Shown here in pieces: positions 14,001 to 27,510 of a DNA stretch of 53,670 nt (positions are counted from its first letter, which is position 1; each line of letters begins with the position of its first letter). The position numbers and the translations under genes were made by a program. Source of the DNA: Liolophura sinensis (taxonomy: Eukaryota; Mollusca; Polyplacophora; Chitonida; Chitonidae); NCBI RefSeq assembly GCF_032854445.1, contig NW_027018232.1, positions 1-53,670 of the forward strand, in the 5' to 3' direction. The notes under the pieces are model-generated. The model worked only from the letters and a program-made list of their open reading frames with translations. It was not told the origin of the DNA and did no database searches.

Positions 14001-14310
14001 CAATGTCTTTATCTACATGTAGAAAAACCACACCATTTGTATATAAAAAAAACACAAGGTACTTGATACAGTCCGCTGTAAAAAGTACAATTGAACACTG
14101 ACCCACATCAATAAGGTGCCAAAAGATGCGCAATTGGGCCAGACATCTCCAGCTGTTGAAAAATTGCAAATTTCCTTGGTTTCCATGGAGTAAGAGCCGT
14201 TGTTGGGCACGTGATCTTGACATCAATGATTATTCATTTGTGGCTACAGCCAAACGTATTGGTCGGAGAGCAACGCGGTTTGCACCATTCGATTTCTCGT
14301 CAAAAAATAC
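11005..14310 (+). repeat. Two E-containing trimers, m21-m23 and m24-m26
   Basis: Starts at 11005, 11557, 12108 and at 12658, 13210, 13761. Each trimer is E-type, then a GTACACTTG monomer, then a monomer with GCACAG in place of GCCCAG. The unit is 1653 bp in both cases. m26 adds CAGACATC, GTTGTTGGG and AAACGTATTGG. The same order (E, then another, then GCACAG) recurs at m32-m34 and m40-m42. Confidence 0.85.
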
Positions 14311-15938
14311 GTCGGATTAGCCTCTTACCAGCAGCATTGGAACAGTTTTTCCACTTTTGGATTTTTGCCTGGTCTTTTTGCTAATTGAAATGGGCTACAT
14401 TAACTATGTACAATCGCGACTGGTCATTACTATATTCAACTTTTCATTATAAGTTATGTGCCCTTCGGTAGCCCAGACGACGTCAAATCTTTGGGCAAAG
14501 CCCATTTAACTCACCCAGCAAATGTCTTACTTCTAAGTCGAAGACAAACTCAATGTCTTTATCTACATGTAGAAAAACCACACCATTTGTATATAAAAAG
14601 AACACAAGGTACTTGATATTGTCCGCTGTAAAAAGTACAATTGAACACTGACCCACATCAATAAGGTGCCAAAAGATGCGCAATTGGGCCAGGCATCTCC
14701 AGCTGTTGAAAAATTGCAAATTTCCTTGGTTTCCATGGAGTAAGAGCCGTTGCTGGGCACGTGATCTTGACATCAATGATTATTCATTTGTGGCTACAGC
14801 CAAAAGTATTGGTCGGAGAGCAACGCGGTTTGCACCATTCGATTTCTCGTCAAAAAATACGTCGGATTAGCCTCTTACCAGCAGCATTGGAACATTTTTT
14901 CTACTTTTGGATTTTTGCCTGGTCTTTTTGCGAATTGAAATCGGCTACATTAACTATGTACAATCGCGACTGGTCATTACTATATTCAACTTTTCATTAT
15001 AAGTTATGTGCCCTTCGGTAGCCCAGACGACGTCAAATCTTTGGGCCAAGCCCATTTAACTCACCCAGCAGTTGTATAACTTCTAAGTTGAAGACAAACT
15101 CAATGTCTTTATCTACATGTAGAAAAACCACACCATTTGTATATAAAAAAAACACAAGGTACTTGATACAGTCCGCTGTAAAAAGTACAATTGAACACTG
15201 ACCCACATCAATAAGGTGCCAAAAGATGCGCAATTTGGCCAGGCATCTCCAGCTGTTGAAAAATTGCAAATTTCCTTGGTTTCCATGGAGTAAGAGCCGT
15301 TGCTGGGCACGTGATCTTGACATCAATGATTATTCATTTGTGGCTACAGCCAAAAGTATTGGTCGGAGAGCAACGCGGTTTGCACCATTCGATTTCTCGT
15401 CAAAAAATACGTCGGATTAGCCTCTTACCAACAGCATTGGAACAGTTTTTCCACTTTTGGATTTTTGCCTGGTCTTTTTGCGAATTGAAATCGGCTACAT
15501 TAACTATGTACAATCGCGACTGGTCATTACTATATTCAACTTTTCATTATAAGTTATGTGCCCTTCGGTAGCCCAGACGACGTCAAATCTTTGGGAAAAG
15601 CCCATTTAACTCACCCAGCAAATGTCGTACTTCTATGTCGAAGACAAACTCAATGTCTTTATCTACATGTAGAAAAACCACACCATTTGTATATAAAAAA
15701 AACACAAGGTACTTGATACAGTCCGCTGTAAAAAGTACAATTGAACACTGACCCACATCAATAAGGTGCCAAAAGATGCGCAATTGGGCCAGGCATCTCC
15801 AGCTGTTGAAAAATTGCAAATTTCCTTGTTGCTGGGCACGTGATCTTGACATCAATGATTATTCATTTGTGGCTACAGCCAAAAGTATTGGTCGGAGAGC
15901 AACGCGGTTTGCACCATTCGATTTCTCGTCAAAAATAC
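14311..15938 (+). repeat. Monomers m27-m29, including a 21-bp deletion
   Basis: Starts at 14311, 14861 and 15411. m27 has an A-tract with G and GATATTGTCC, which disrupts the dyad. m28 resembles m10. m29 is 528 bp because 21 bp are missing at about 15828, joining TTCCTTG directly to TTGCTGGG and removing the TCCATGGA palindrome; it also has the five-A form before TACGTC. Confidence 0.9.
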
Positions 15939-16487
15939 GTCGGATTAGCCTCTTACCAACAGCATTGGAACAGTTTTTCTACTTTTGGATTTTTGCCTGG
16001 TCTTTTTGCGAATTGAAATCGGCTACATTAACTATGTACAATCGCGACTGGTCATTACTATATTCAACTTTTCATTATAAGTTATGTGCCCTTCGGTAGC
16101 CCAGACGACGTCAAATCTTTGGGCCAAGCCCATTTAACTCACCCAGGAGTTGTCTTACTTCTAAGTCGAAGATAAACTCAATGTCTTTATCTACATGTGG
16201 AAAAACCACACCATTTGTATATAAAAAAACACAAGGTACTTGATACAGTCCGCTGTAAAAAGTACAATTGAACACTGACCCACATCAATAAGGTGCCAAA
16301 AGATGCGCAATTGGGCCAGGCATCTCCAGCTGTTGAAAAATTGCAAATTTCCTTGGTTTCCATGGAGTAAGAGCCGTTGCTGGGCACGTGATCTTGACAT
16401 CAATGATTATTCATTTGTGGCTACAGCCAAAAGTATTGGTCGGAGAGCAACGCGGTTTGCACCATTCGATTTCTCGTCAAAAAATAC
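15939..16487 (+). repeat. Monomer m30, GGAGTTG haplotype
   Basis: Begins with ACCAACAG and TTCTAC, then carries CAGGAGTTGTC, GAAGATAAAC, ATGTGGAAAA and an A-tract of 7. The GGAGTTG and GAAGATAA markers travel with the 7-A tract in m30, m36, m44, m47, m49, m60, m62 and m97, marking a subfamily haplotype. Confidence 0.88.
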
Positions 16488-19400
16488 GTCGGATTAGCCT
16501 CTTACCAACAGCATTGGAACAGTTTTTCCACTTTTGGATTTTTGCCTGGTCTTTTTGCGAATTGAAATCGGCTACATTAACTATGTACAATCGCGACTGG
16601 TCATTACTATATTCAACTTTTCATTATAAGTTATGTGCCCTTCGGTAGCCCAGACGACGTCAAATCTTTGGGCTAAGCCCATTTAACTCACCCAGCAAAT
16701 GTCTTACTTCTAAGTCGAAGACAAACTCAATGTCTTTATCTACATGTAGAAAAACCACACCATTTGTATATAAAAAAAAACACAAGGTACTTGATACAGT
16801 CCGCTGTAAAAAGTACAATTGAACACTGACCCACATCAATAAGGTGCCAAAAGATGCGCAATTGGGCCAGGCATCTCCAGCTGTTGAAAAGTTGCAAATT
16901 TCCTTGGTTTCCATGGAGTAAGAGCCGTTGCTGGGCACGTGATCTTGACATCAATGATTATTCATTTGTGGCTACAGCCAAAAGTATTGGTCGGAGAGCA
17001 ACGCGGTTTGCACCATTCGATTTCTCGTCAAAAAATACGTCGGATTAGCCTCTTACCAGCAGCATTGGAACAGTTTTTTTTTACTTTTGGAATTTTACCT
17101 GGTCTTTTTGCTAATTGAAATAGGCTACATTAACTATGTACAATCGCGACTGGTCATTACTATATTCAACTTTTCATTATAAGTTATGTGCCCTTCGGTA
17201 GCCCAGACGACGTCAAATCTTTGGGCCAAGCCCATTTAACTCACCCAGCAAATGTCTTACTTCTAAGTCGAAGACAAACTCAATGTCTTTATCTACATGT
17301 AGAAAAACCACACCATTTGTATATAAAAAAAACACAAGGTACTTGATACAGTCCGCTGTAAAAAGTACAATTGAACACTGACCCACATCAATAAGGTGCC
17401 AAAAGATGCGCAATTGGGCGAGGCATCTCCAGCTGTTGAAAAATTGCAAATTTCCTTGGTTTCCATGGAGTAAGAGCCGTTGCTGGGCACGTGATCTTGA
17501 CATCAATGATTATTCATTTGTGGCTACAGCCAAAAGTATTGGTCGGAGAGCAACGCAGTTTGCACCATTCGATTTCTCGTCAAAAAATACGTCGGATTAG
17601 CCTCTTACCAGCAGCATTGGAACAGTTTTTCCACTTTTGGATTTTTGCCTGGTCTTTTTGCGAATTGAAATCGGCTACATTAACTATGTACAATCGCGAC
17701 TGGTCATTACTATATTCAACTTTTCATTATAAGTTATGTGCCCTTCGGTAGCCCAGACGACGTCAAATCTTTGGGCCAAGCCCATTTAACTCACCCAGCA
17801 AATGTCTTACTTCTAAGTCGAAGACAAACTCAATGTCTTTATCTACATGTAGAAAAACCACACCATTTGTATATAAAAAAAACACAAGGTACTTGATACA
17901 GTCCGCTGTAAAAAGTACAATTGAACACTGACCCACATCAATAAGGTGCCAAAAGATGCGCAATTGGGCCAGGCATCTCCAGCTGTTGAAAAATTGCAAA
18001 TTTCCTTGGTTTCCATGGAGTAAGAGCCGTTGCTGGGCACGTGATCTTGACATCAATGATTATTCATTTGTGGCTACAGCCAAAAGTATTGGTCGGAGAG
18101 CAACGCGGTTTGCACCATTGGATTTCTCGTCAAAAAATACGTCGGATTAGCCTCTTACCAGCAGCATTGGAACAGTTTTTCCACTTTTGGATTTTTGCCT
18201 GGTCTTTTTGCGAATTGAAATGGGCTACATTAACTATGTACAATCGCGACTGGTCATTACTATATTCAACTTTTCATTATAAGTTATGTGCCCTTCGGTA
18301 GCACAGACGACGTCAAATCTTTGGGCCAAGCCCATTTAACTCACCCAGCAAATGTCTTACTTCTAAGTCGAAGACAAACTCAATGTCTTTATCTACATGT
18401 AGAAAAACCACACCATTTGTATATAAAAAAAACACAAGGTACTTGATACAGTTCCGCTGTAAAAAGTACAATTGAACACTGACCCACATCAATAAGGTGC
18501 CAAAAGATGCGCAATTGGGCCAGACATCTCCAAGCTGTTGAAAAATTGCAAATTTCCTTGGTTTCCATGGAGTAAGAGCCGTTGTTGGGCACGTGATCTT
18601 GACATCAATGATTATTCATTTGTGGCTACAGGCCAAACCTATTGGTCGGAGAGCAACGCGGTTTGCACCATTCGATTTCTCGTCAAAAAATACGTCGGAT
18701 TAGCCTCTTACCAGCAGCATTGGAACAGTTTTTTCCACTTTTGGATTTTTGCCTGGTCTTTTTGCGAATTGAAATGGGCTACCATTAAACTATTGTACAA
18801 TCGCGACTGGTCATTACTATATTCAACTTTTCATTATAAGTTATGTGCCCTTCGGTAGCCCAGACGACGGTCAAATCTTTGGGCCAAGCCCATTTAACTC
18901 ACCCAGCAAATGTCTTACTTCTAAGTCGAAGACAAACTCAATGTCTTTATCTACATGTAGAAAAAACCACACCATTTGTATATAAAAAAAACACAAGGTA
19001 CTTGATACAGTCCGCTGTAAAAAGTACAATTGAACACTGACCCACATCAATAAGGTGCCAAAAGATGCGCAATTGGGCCAGGCATCTCCAGCTGTTGAAA
19101 AATTGCAAATTTCCTTGGTTTCCATGGAGTAAGAGCCGTTGCTGGCACGTGATCTTGACATCAATGATTATTCATTTGTGGCTACAGCCAAAATTATTGG
19201 TCGGAGAGCAAACGCGGTTTGCACCATTCGATTTCTCGTCAAAAATACGTCGGATTAGCCTCTTACCAACAGCATTGGAACAGTTTTTTCTACTTTTGGA
19301 TTTTTGCCTGGTCTTTTTGCGAATTGGAAATCGGCTACATTAACTATGTACAATCGCGACTGGTCATTACTATATTCAACTTTTCATTATAAGTTATGTG

Positions 19401-19801
19401 CCCTTCGGTAGCCCAGACGACGTCAAATCTTTGGGCCAAGCCCATTTAACTCACCCAGGAGTTGTCTTACTTCTAAGTCGAAGATAAACTCAATGTCTTT
19501 ATCTACATGTGGAAAAAACCACACCATTTGTATATAAAAAAACACAAGGTACTTGATACAGTCCGCTGTAAAAAGTACAATTGAACCACTGACCCACATC
19601 AATAAAGTGCCAAAAGATGCGCAATTGGCCAGGCATCTCCAGCTGTTGAAAAATTGCAAATTTCCTTGGTTTCCATGGAGTAAGAGCCGTTGCTGGGCAC
19701 GTGATCTTGACATCAATGATTATTCATTTGTGGCTACAGCCAAAAGTATTGGTCGGAGAGCAACGCGGTTTGCCACCATTGGATTTCTCGTCAAAAAATA
19801 C
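16488..19801 (+). repeat. Monomers m31-m36, first copy of a six-monomer block
   Basis: Starts at 16488, 17039, 17591, 18141, 18694 and 19249. Marker order: GAAAAGTTGC with TGGGCTAAG, E-type, plain front, GCACAG with CAGACATC and AAACCTATTGG, AAAATTATTGG, then GGAGTTG with TTGGATTT. The same order is found at 20910-24211. m33 differs from m41 in several real substitutions, so the blocks are not trivially identical. From 18451 onward this copy is crowded with one-base indels. Confidence 0.85.
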
Positions 19802-20870
19802 GTCGGATTAGCCTCTTACCAACAGCATTGGAACAGTTTTTCTCACTTTTGGATTTTTGCCTGGTCTTTTTGCGAATTGAAATCGGCTACATTAACTATG
19901 TACAATCGCGACTGGTCATTACTATATTCAACTTTTCATTATAAGTTATGTGCCCTTCGGTAGCCCAGACGACGTCAAATCTTTGGGCTAAGCCCATTTA
20001 ACTCCCCAGCAAATGTCTTACTTCTAAGTCGAAGACAAACTCAATGTCTTTATCTACATGTAGAAAAACCACACCATTTGTATATAAAAAAAAACACAAG
20101 GTACTTGATACAGTCCGCTGTAAAAAGTACAATTGAAACACTGACCCACATCAATAAGGTGCCAAAAGATGCGCAATTGGGCCAGGCATCTCCAGCTGTT
20201 GAAAAATTGCAAATTTCCTTGGTTTCATGGAGTAAGAGCCGTTGCTGGGCACGTGATTCTTGACATCAATGATTATTCATTTGTGGCTACAGCCAAAAGT
20301 ATTGGTCGGAGAGCAACGCGGTTTTGCACCATTCGATTTCTCGTCAAAAATACGTCGGATTAGCCTCTTACCAGCAGCATTGGAACAGTTTTTTTTTTAC
20401 TTTTGGAATTTTACCTGGTCTTTTTGCTAATTGAAATAGGCTACATTAACTATGTACAATCGCGACTGGTCATTACTATATTCAACTTTTCATTATAAGT
20501 TATGTGCCCTTCGGTAGCCCAGACGACGTCAAATCTTTGGGCCAAGCCCATTTACTCACCCAGGAGTTGTCTTACTTCTAAGTCGAAGATAAACTCAATG
20601 TCTTTATCTACATGTGGAAAAACCACACCATTTGTATATAAAAAAAAACACAAGGTACTTGATACAGTCCGCTGTAAAAGTACAATTGAACACTGACCCA
20701 CATCAATAAGGTGCCAAAAGAATGCGCAATTGGGCCAGGCATCTCCAGCTTGTTGAAAAATTGCAAATTTTCCTTGGTTTTCCATGGAGTAAGAGCCGTT
20801 GCTGGGCACGTGATCTTGACATCAATGATTATTCATTTGTGGCTACAGCCCAAAAGTATTGGTCGAGAGC
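18451..20870. other. Cluster of single-base indels, probable uncorrected sequence error
   Basis: I count about 30 one-base indels against consensus in 2.4 kb, most of them duplications of a neighbouring base: GTTCCGC near 18451, CCAAGCTG near 18532, GGCCAAA near 18630, three extra bases in 18781-18796, GACGGTC near 18869, GCAAACG near 19210, GAACCACTG near 19585, GCCACCATT near 19773, GATTCTTG near 20257, GAATGCG near 20720, AGCTTGTTG near 20750, ATTTTCC and GTTTTCC near 20770-20780. Flanking monomers rarely have more than one or two. An insertion-dominated, homopolymer-biased profile is typical of raw single-molecule reads. Confidence 0.75.
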
Positions 20871-20909
20871 AACGCGGTTTGCACCATTCGATTTCTCGTC
20901 AAAAAATAC
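19802..20909 (+). repeat. Monomers m37-m38 between the two six-monomer blocks
   Basis: Starts at 19802 and 20354. m37 has ACCAACAG and TGGGCTAAG with CTCCCCAG. m38 has an E-type front joined to a back half of the GGAGTTG, GATAAAC, ATGTGGAA type, that is, a hybrid of two subfamilies. Both lie inside the indel cluster, so their fine variants are unreliable. Confidence 0.8.
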
Positions 20910-23900
20910 GTCGGATTAGCCTCTTACCAACAGCATTGGAACAGTTTTTCCACTTTTGGATTTTTGCCTGGTCTTTTTGCGAATTGAAATCGGCTACATT
21001 AACTATGTACAATCGCGACTGGTCATTACTATATTCAACTTTTCATTATAAGTTATGTGCCCTTCGGTAGCCCAGACGACGTCAAATCTTTGGGCTAAGC
21101 CCATTTAACTCACCCAGCAAATGTCTTACTTCTAAGTCGAAGACAAACTCAATGTCTTTATCTACATGTAGAAAAACCACACCATTTGTATATAAAAAAA
21201 AACACAAGGTACTTGATACAGTCCGCTGTAAAAAAGTACAATTGAACACTGACCCCACATCAATAAGGTGCCAAAAGATGCGCAATTGGGCCAGGCATCT
21301 CCAGCTGTTGAAAAGTTGCAAATTTCCTTGGTTTCCATGGAGTAAGAGCCGTTGCTGGGCACGTGATCTTGACATCAATGATTATTCATTTGTGGCTACA
21401 GCCAAAAGTATTGGTCGGAGAGCAACGCGGTTTGCACCATTCGATTTCTCGTCAAAAAATACGTCGGATTAGCCTCTTACCAGCAGCATTGGAACAGTTT
21501 TTTTTTACTTTTGGAATTTTACCTGGTCTTTTTGCTAATTGAAATAGGCTACATTAACTATGTACAATCGCGACTGGTCATTACTATATTCAACTTTTCA
21601 TTATAAGTTATGTGCCCTTCGGTAGCCCAGACGACGTCAAATCTTTGGGCCAAGCCCATTTAACTCACCCAGCAAATGTCTTACTTCTAAGTCGAAGACA
21701 AACTCAATGTGTTTATCTACATGTAGAAAAACCACACCATTTGTATATAAAAAAAACACAAGGTACTTGATACAGTCCGCTGGAAAAAGTACAATTGAAC
21801 ACTGACCCACATCAATAAGGTGCCAAAAGATGCGCAATTGGGCCAGGCATCTCCAGCTGTTGAAAAATTGCAAATTTCCTTGGTTTCCATGGAGTAAGAG
21901 CCGTTGCTGGGCACGTGATCTTGACATCAATGATTATTCATTTGTGGCTACAGCCAAAAGTATTGGTCGGAGAGCAACGCAGTTTGCACCATTCGATTTC
22001 TCGTCAAAAAATACGTCGGATTAGCCTCTTACCAGCAGCATTGGAACAGTTTTTCCACTTTTGGATTTTTGCCTGGTCTTTTTGCGAATTGAAATCGGCT
22101 ACATTAACTATGTACAATCGCGACTGGTCATTACTATATTCAACTTTTCATTATAAGTTATGTGCCCTTCGGTAGCCCAGACGACGTCAAATCTTTGGGC
22201 CAAGCCCATTTAACTCACCCAGCAAATGTCTTACTTCTAAGTCGAAGACAAACTCAATGTCTTTATCTACATGTAGAAAAACCACACCATTTGTATATAA
22301 AAAAACACAAGGTACTTGATACAGTCCGCTGTAAAAAGGTACACTTGAACACTGACCCACATCAATAAGGTGCCAAAAGATGCGCAATTGGGCCAGGCAT
22401 CTCCAGCTGTTGAAAAATTGCAAATTTCCTTGGTTTCCATGGAGTAAGAGCCGTTGCTGGGCACGTGATCTTGACATCAATGATTATTCATTTGTGGCTA
22501 CAGCCAAAAGTATTGGTCGGAGAGCAACGCGGTTTGCACCATTCGATTTCTCGTCAAAAAATACGTCGGATTAGCCTCTTACCAGCAGCATTGGAACAGT
22601 TTTTCCACTTTTGGATTTTTGCCTGGTCTTTTTGCGAATTGAAATGGGCTACATTAACTATGTACAATCGCGACTGGTCATTACTATATTCAACTTTTCA
22701 TTATAAGTTATGTGCCCTTCGGTAGCACAGACGACGTCAAATCTTTGGGCCAAGCCCATTTAACTCACCCAGCAAATGTCTTACTTCTAAGTCGAAGACA
22801 AACTCAATGTCTTTATCTACATGTAGAAAAACCACACCATTTGTATATAAAAAAAACACAAGGTACTTGATACAGTCCGCTGTAAAAAGTACAATTGAAC
22901 ACTGACCCACATCAATAAGGTGCCAAAAGATGCGCAATTGGGCCAGACATCTCCAGCTGTTGAAAAATTGCAAATTTCCTTGGTTTCCATGGAGTAAGAG
23001 CCGTTGTTGGGCACGTGATCTTGACATCAATGATTATTCATTTGTGGCTACAGCCAAACCTATTGGTCGGAGAGCAACGCGGTTTGCACCATTCGATTTC
23101 TCGTCAAAAAATACGTCGGATTAGCCTCTTACCAGCAGCATTGGAACAGTTTTTCCACTTTTGGATTTTTGCCTGGTCTTTTTGCGAATTGAAATGGGCT
23201 ACATTAACTATGTACAATCGCGACTGGTCATTACTATATTCAACTTTTCATTATAAGTTATGTGCCCTTCGGTAGCCCAGACGACGTCAAATCTTTGGGC
23301 CAAGCCCATTTAACTCACCCAGCAAATGTCTTACTTCTAAGTCGAAGACAAACTCAATGTCTTTATCTACATGTAGAAAAACCACACCATTTGTATATAA
23401 AAAAACACAAGGTACTTGATACAGTCCGCTGTAAAAAGTACAATTGAACACTGACCCACATCAATAAGGTGCCAAAAGATGCGCAATTGGGCCAGGCATC
23501 TCCAGCTGTTGAAAAATTGCAAATTTCCTTGGTTTCCATGGAGTAAGAGCCGTTGCTGGGCACGTGATCTTGACATCAATGATTATTCATTTGTGGCTAC
23601 AGCCAAAATTATTGGTCGGAGAGCAACGCGGTTTGCACCATTCGATTTCTCGTCAAAAATACGTCGGATTAGCCTCTTACCAACAGCATTGGAACAGTTT
23701 TTCTACTTTTGGATTTTTGCCTGGTCTTTTTGCGAATTGAAATCGGCTACATTAACTATGTACAATCGCGACTGGTCATTACTATATTCAACTTTTCATT
23801 ATAAGTTATGTGCCCTTCGGTAGCCCAGACGACGTCAAATCTTTGGGCCAAGCCCATTTAACTCACCCAGGAGTTGTCTTACTTCTAAGTCGAAGATAAA

Positions 23901-24211
23901 CTCAATGTCTTTATCTACATGTGGAAAAACCACACCATTTGTATATAAAAAAACACAAGGTACTTGATACAGTCCGCTGTAAAAAGTACAATTGAACACT
24001 GACCCACATCAATAAAGTGCCAAAAGATGCGCAATTGGGCCAGGCATCTCCAGCTGTTGAAAAATTGCAAATTTCCTTGGTTTCCATGGAGTAAGAGCCG
24101 TTGCTGGGCACGTGATCTTGACATCAGTGATTATTCATTTGTGGCTACAGCCAAAAGTATTGGTCGGAGAGCAACGCGGTTTGCACCATTGGATTTCTCG
24201 TCAAAAAATAC
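20910..24211 (+). repeat. Monomers m39-m44, second copy of the m31-m36 block
   Basis: Starts at 20910, 21463, 22015, 22565, 23115 and 23663. Reproduces the m31-m36 markers in order, offset about 4422 bp (eight monomers). From m41 on it has few indels, so it is the better guide to the true sequence of the block. m40 has CTGGAAAAAG, which damages the dyad; m41 has GTACACTTG; m44 has CATCAGTGAT. Confidence 0.88.
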
Positions 24212-27200
24212 GTCGGATTAGCCTCTTACCAACAGCATTGGAACAGTTTTTCCACTTTTGGATTTTTGCCTGGTCTTTTTGCGAATTGAAATCGGCTACA
24301 TTAACTATGTACAATCGCGACTGGTCATTACTATATTCAACTTTTCATTATAAGTTATGTGCCCTTCGGTAGCCCAGACGACGTCAAATCTTTGGGCCAA
24401 GCCCATTTAACTCACCCAGCAAATGTCTTACTTCTAAGTCGAAGACAAACTCAATGTCTTTATCTACATGTAGAAAAACCACACCATTTGTATATAAAAA
24501 AAACACAAGGTACTTGATACAGTCCGCTGTAAAAAGTACAATTGAACACTGACCCACATCAATAAGGTGCCAAAAGATGCGCAATTGGGCCAGGCATCTC
24601 CAGCTGTTGAAAAATTGCAAATTTCCTTGGTTTCCATGGAGTAAGAGCCGTTGCTGGGCACGTGATCTTGACATCAATGATTATTCATTTGTGGCTACAG
24701 CCAAAAGTATTGGTCGGAGAGCAACGCAGTTTGCACCATTCGATTTCTCGTCAAAAAATACGTCGGATTAGCCTCTTACCAGCAGCATTGGAACAGTTTT
24801 TCCACTTTTGGATTTTTGCCTGGTCTTTTTGCGAATTGAAATGGGCTACATTAACTATGTACAATCGCGACTGGTCATTACTATATTCAACTTTTCATTA
24901 TAAGTTATGTGCCCTTCGGTAGCACAGACGACGTCAAATCTTTGGGCCAAGCCCATTTAACTCACCCAGCAAATGTCTTACTTCTAAGTCGAAGACAAAC
25001 TCAATGTCTTTATCTACATGTAGAAAAACCACACCATTTGTATATAAAAAAAACACAAGGTACTTGATACAGTCCGCTGTAAAAAGTACAATTGAACACT
25101 GACCCACATCAATAAGGTGCCAAAAGATGCGCAATTGGGCCAGACATCTCCAGCTGTTGAAAAATTGCAAATTTCCTTGGTTTCCATGGAGTAAGAGCCG
25201 TTGCTGGGCACGTGATCTTGACATCAATGATTATTCATTTGTGGCTACAGCCAAACGTATTGGTCGGAGAGCAACGCGGTTTGCACCATTCGATTTCTCG
25301 TCAAAAAATACGTCGGATTAGCCTCTTACCAACAGCATTGGAACAGTTTTTCTACTTTTGGATTTTTGCCTGGTCTTTTTGCGAATTGAAATCGGCTACA
25401 TTAACTATGTACAATCGCGACTGGTCATTACTATATTCAACTTTTCATTATAAGTTATGTGCCCTTCGGTAGCCCAGACGACGTCAAATCTTTGGGCCAA
25501 GCCCATTTAACTCACCCAGGAGTTGTCTTACTTCTAAGTCGAAGATAAACTCAATGTCTTTATCTACATGTAGAAAAACCACACCATTTGTATATAAAAA
25601 AACAAAAGGTACTTGATACAGTCCGCTGTAAAAAGTACAATTGAACACTGACCCACATCAATAAGGTGCCAAAAGATGCGCAGTTGGGCCAGGCATCTCC
25701 AGCTGTTGAAAAATTGCAAATTTCCTTGGTTTCCATGGAGTAAGAGCCGTTGCTGGGCACGTGATCTCGACATCAATGATTATTCATTTGTGGCTACAGC
25801 CAAAAGTATTGGTCGGAGAGCAACGCGGTTTGCACCATTCGATTTCTCGTCAAAAAATACGTCGGATTAGCCTCTTACCAGCAGCATTGGAACAGTTTTT
25901 CCACTTTTGGATTTTTGCCTGGTCTTTTTGCGAATTGAAATGGGCTACATTAACTATGTACAATCGCGACTGGTCATTACTATATTCAACTTTTCATTAT
26001 AAGTTATGTGCCCTTCGGTAGCCCAGACGACGTCAAATCTTTGGGCCAAGCCCATTTAACTCACCCAGCAAATGTCTTACTTCTAAGTCAAAGACAAACT
26101 CAATGTCTTTATCTACATGTAGAAAAACCACACCATTTGTATATAAAAAAAACACAAGGTACTTGATACAGTCCGCTGTAAAAAGTACAATTGAACACTG
26201 ACCCACATCAATAAGGTGCCAAAAGATGCGCAATTGGGCCAGACATCTCCAGCTGTTGAAAAATTGCAAATTTCCTTGGTTTCCATGGAGTAAGAGCCGT
26301 TGCTGGGCACGTGATCTTGACATCAATGATTATTCATTTGTGGCTACAGCCAAAAGTATTGGTCGGAGAGCAACGCGGTTTGCACCATTCGATTTCTCGT
26401 CAAAAAATACGTCGGATTAGCCTCTTACCAGCAGCATTGGAACAGTCTTTCCACTTTTGGATTTTTGCCTGGTCTTTTTGCGAATTGAAATCGGCTACAT
26501 TAACTATGTACAATCGCGACTGGTCATTACTATATTCAACTTTTCATTATAAGTTATGTGCCCTTCGGTAGCCCAGACGACGTCAAATCTTTGGGCCAAG
26601 CCCATTTAACTCACCCAGGAGTTGTCTTACTTCTAAGTCGAAGATAATCTCAATGTCTTTATCTACATGTAGAAAAACCACACCATTTGTATATAAAAAA
26701 ACACAAGGTACTTGATACAGTCCGCTGTAAAAAGTACAATTGAACACTGACCCACATCAATAAGGTGCCAAAAGATGCGCAATTGGGCCAGGCATCTCCA
26801 GCTGTTGAAAAATTGCAAATTTCCTTGGTTTCCATGGAGTAAGAGCCGTTGCTGGGCACGTGATCTTGACATCAATGATTATTCATTTGTGGCTACAGCC
26901 AAAAGTATTGGTCGGAGAGCAACGCGGTTTGCACCATTCGATTTCTCGTCAAAAAATACGTCGGATTAGCCTCTTACCAACAGCATTGGAACAGTTTTTC
27001 CACTTTTGGATTTTTGCCTGGTCTTTTTGCGAATTGAAATCGGCTACATTAACTATGTACAATCGCGACTGGTCATTACTATATTCAACTTTTCATTATA
27101 AGTTATGTGCCCTTCGGTAGCCCAGACGACGTCAAATCTTTGGGCGAAGCCCATTTAACTCCCCCAGCAAATGTCTTACTTCTAAGTCGAAGACAAACTC

Positions 27201-27510
27201 AATGTCTTTATCTACATGTAGAAAAACCACACTATTTGTATATAAAAAAAAACACAAGGTACTTGATACAGTCCGCTGTAAAAAGTACAATTGAACACTG
27301 ACCCACATCAATAAGGTGCCAAAAGATGCGCAATTGGGCCAGGCATCTCCAGCTGTTGAAAAATTGCAAATTTCCTTGGTTTCCATGGAGTAAGAGCCGT
27401 TGCTGGGCACGTGATCTTGACATCAATGATTATTCATTTGTGGCTACAGCCAAAAGTATTGGTCGGAGAGCAACGCGGTTTGCACCATTGGATTTCTCGT
27501 CAAAAAATAC
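24212..27510 (+). repeat. Monomers m45-m50
   Basis: Starts at 24212, 24762, 25312, 25861, 26411 and 26960. m46 is GCACAG with CAGACATC and AAACGTATTGG; m47 is the GGAGTTG haplotype with CGCAGTTG; m48 has AGTCAAAGAC. This m46-m48 series returns at the right end of the window (m96-m98). m49 has AGTCTTTCC and GATAATCTC; m50 has CACTATTTG. Confidence 0.88.
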
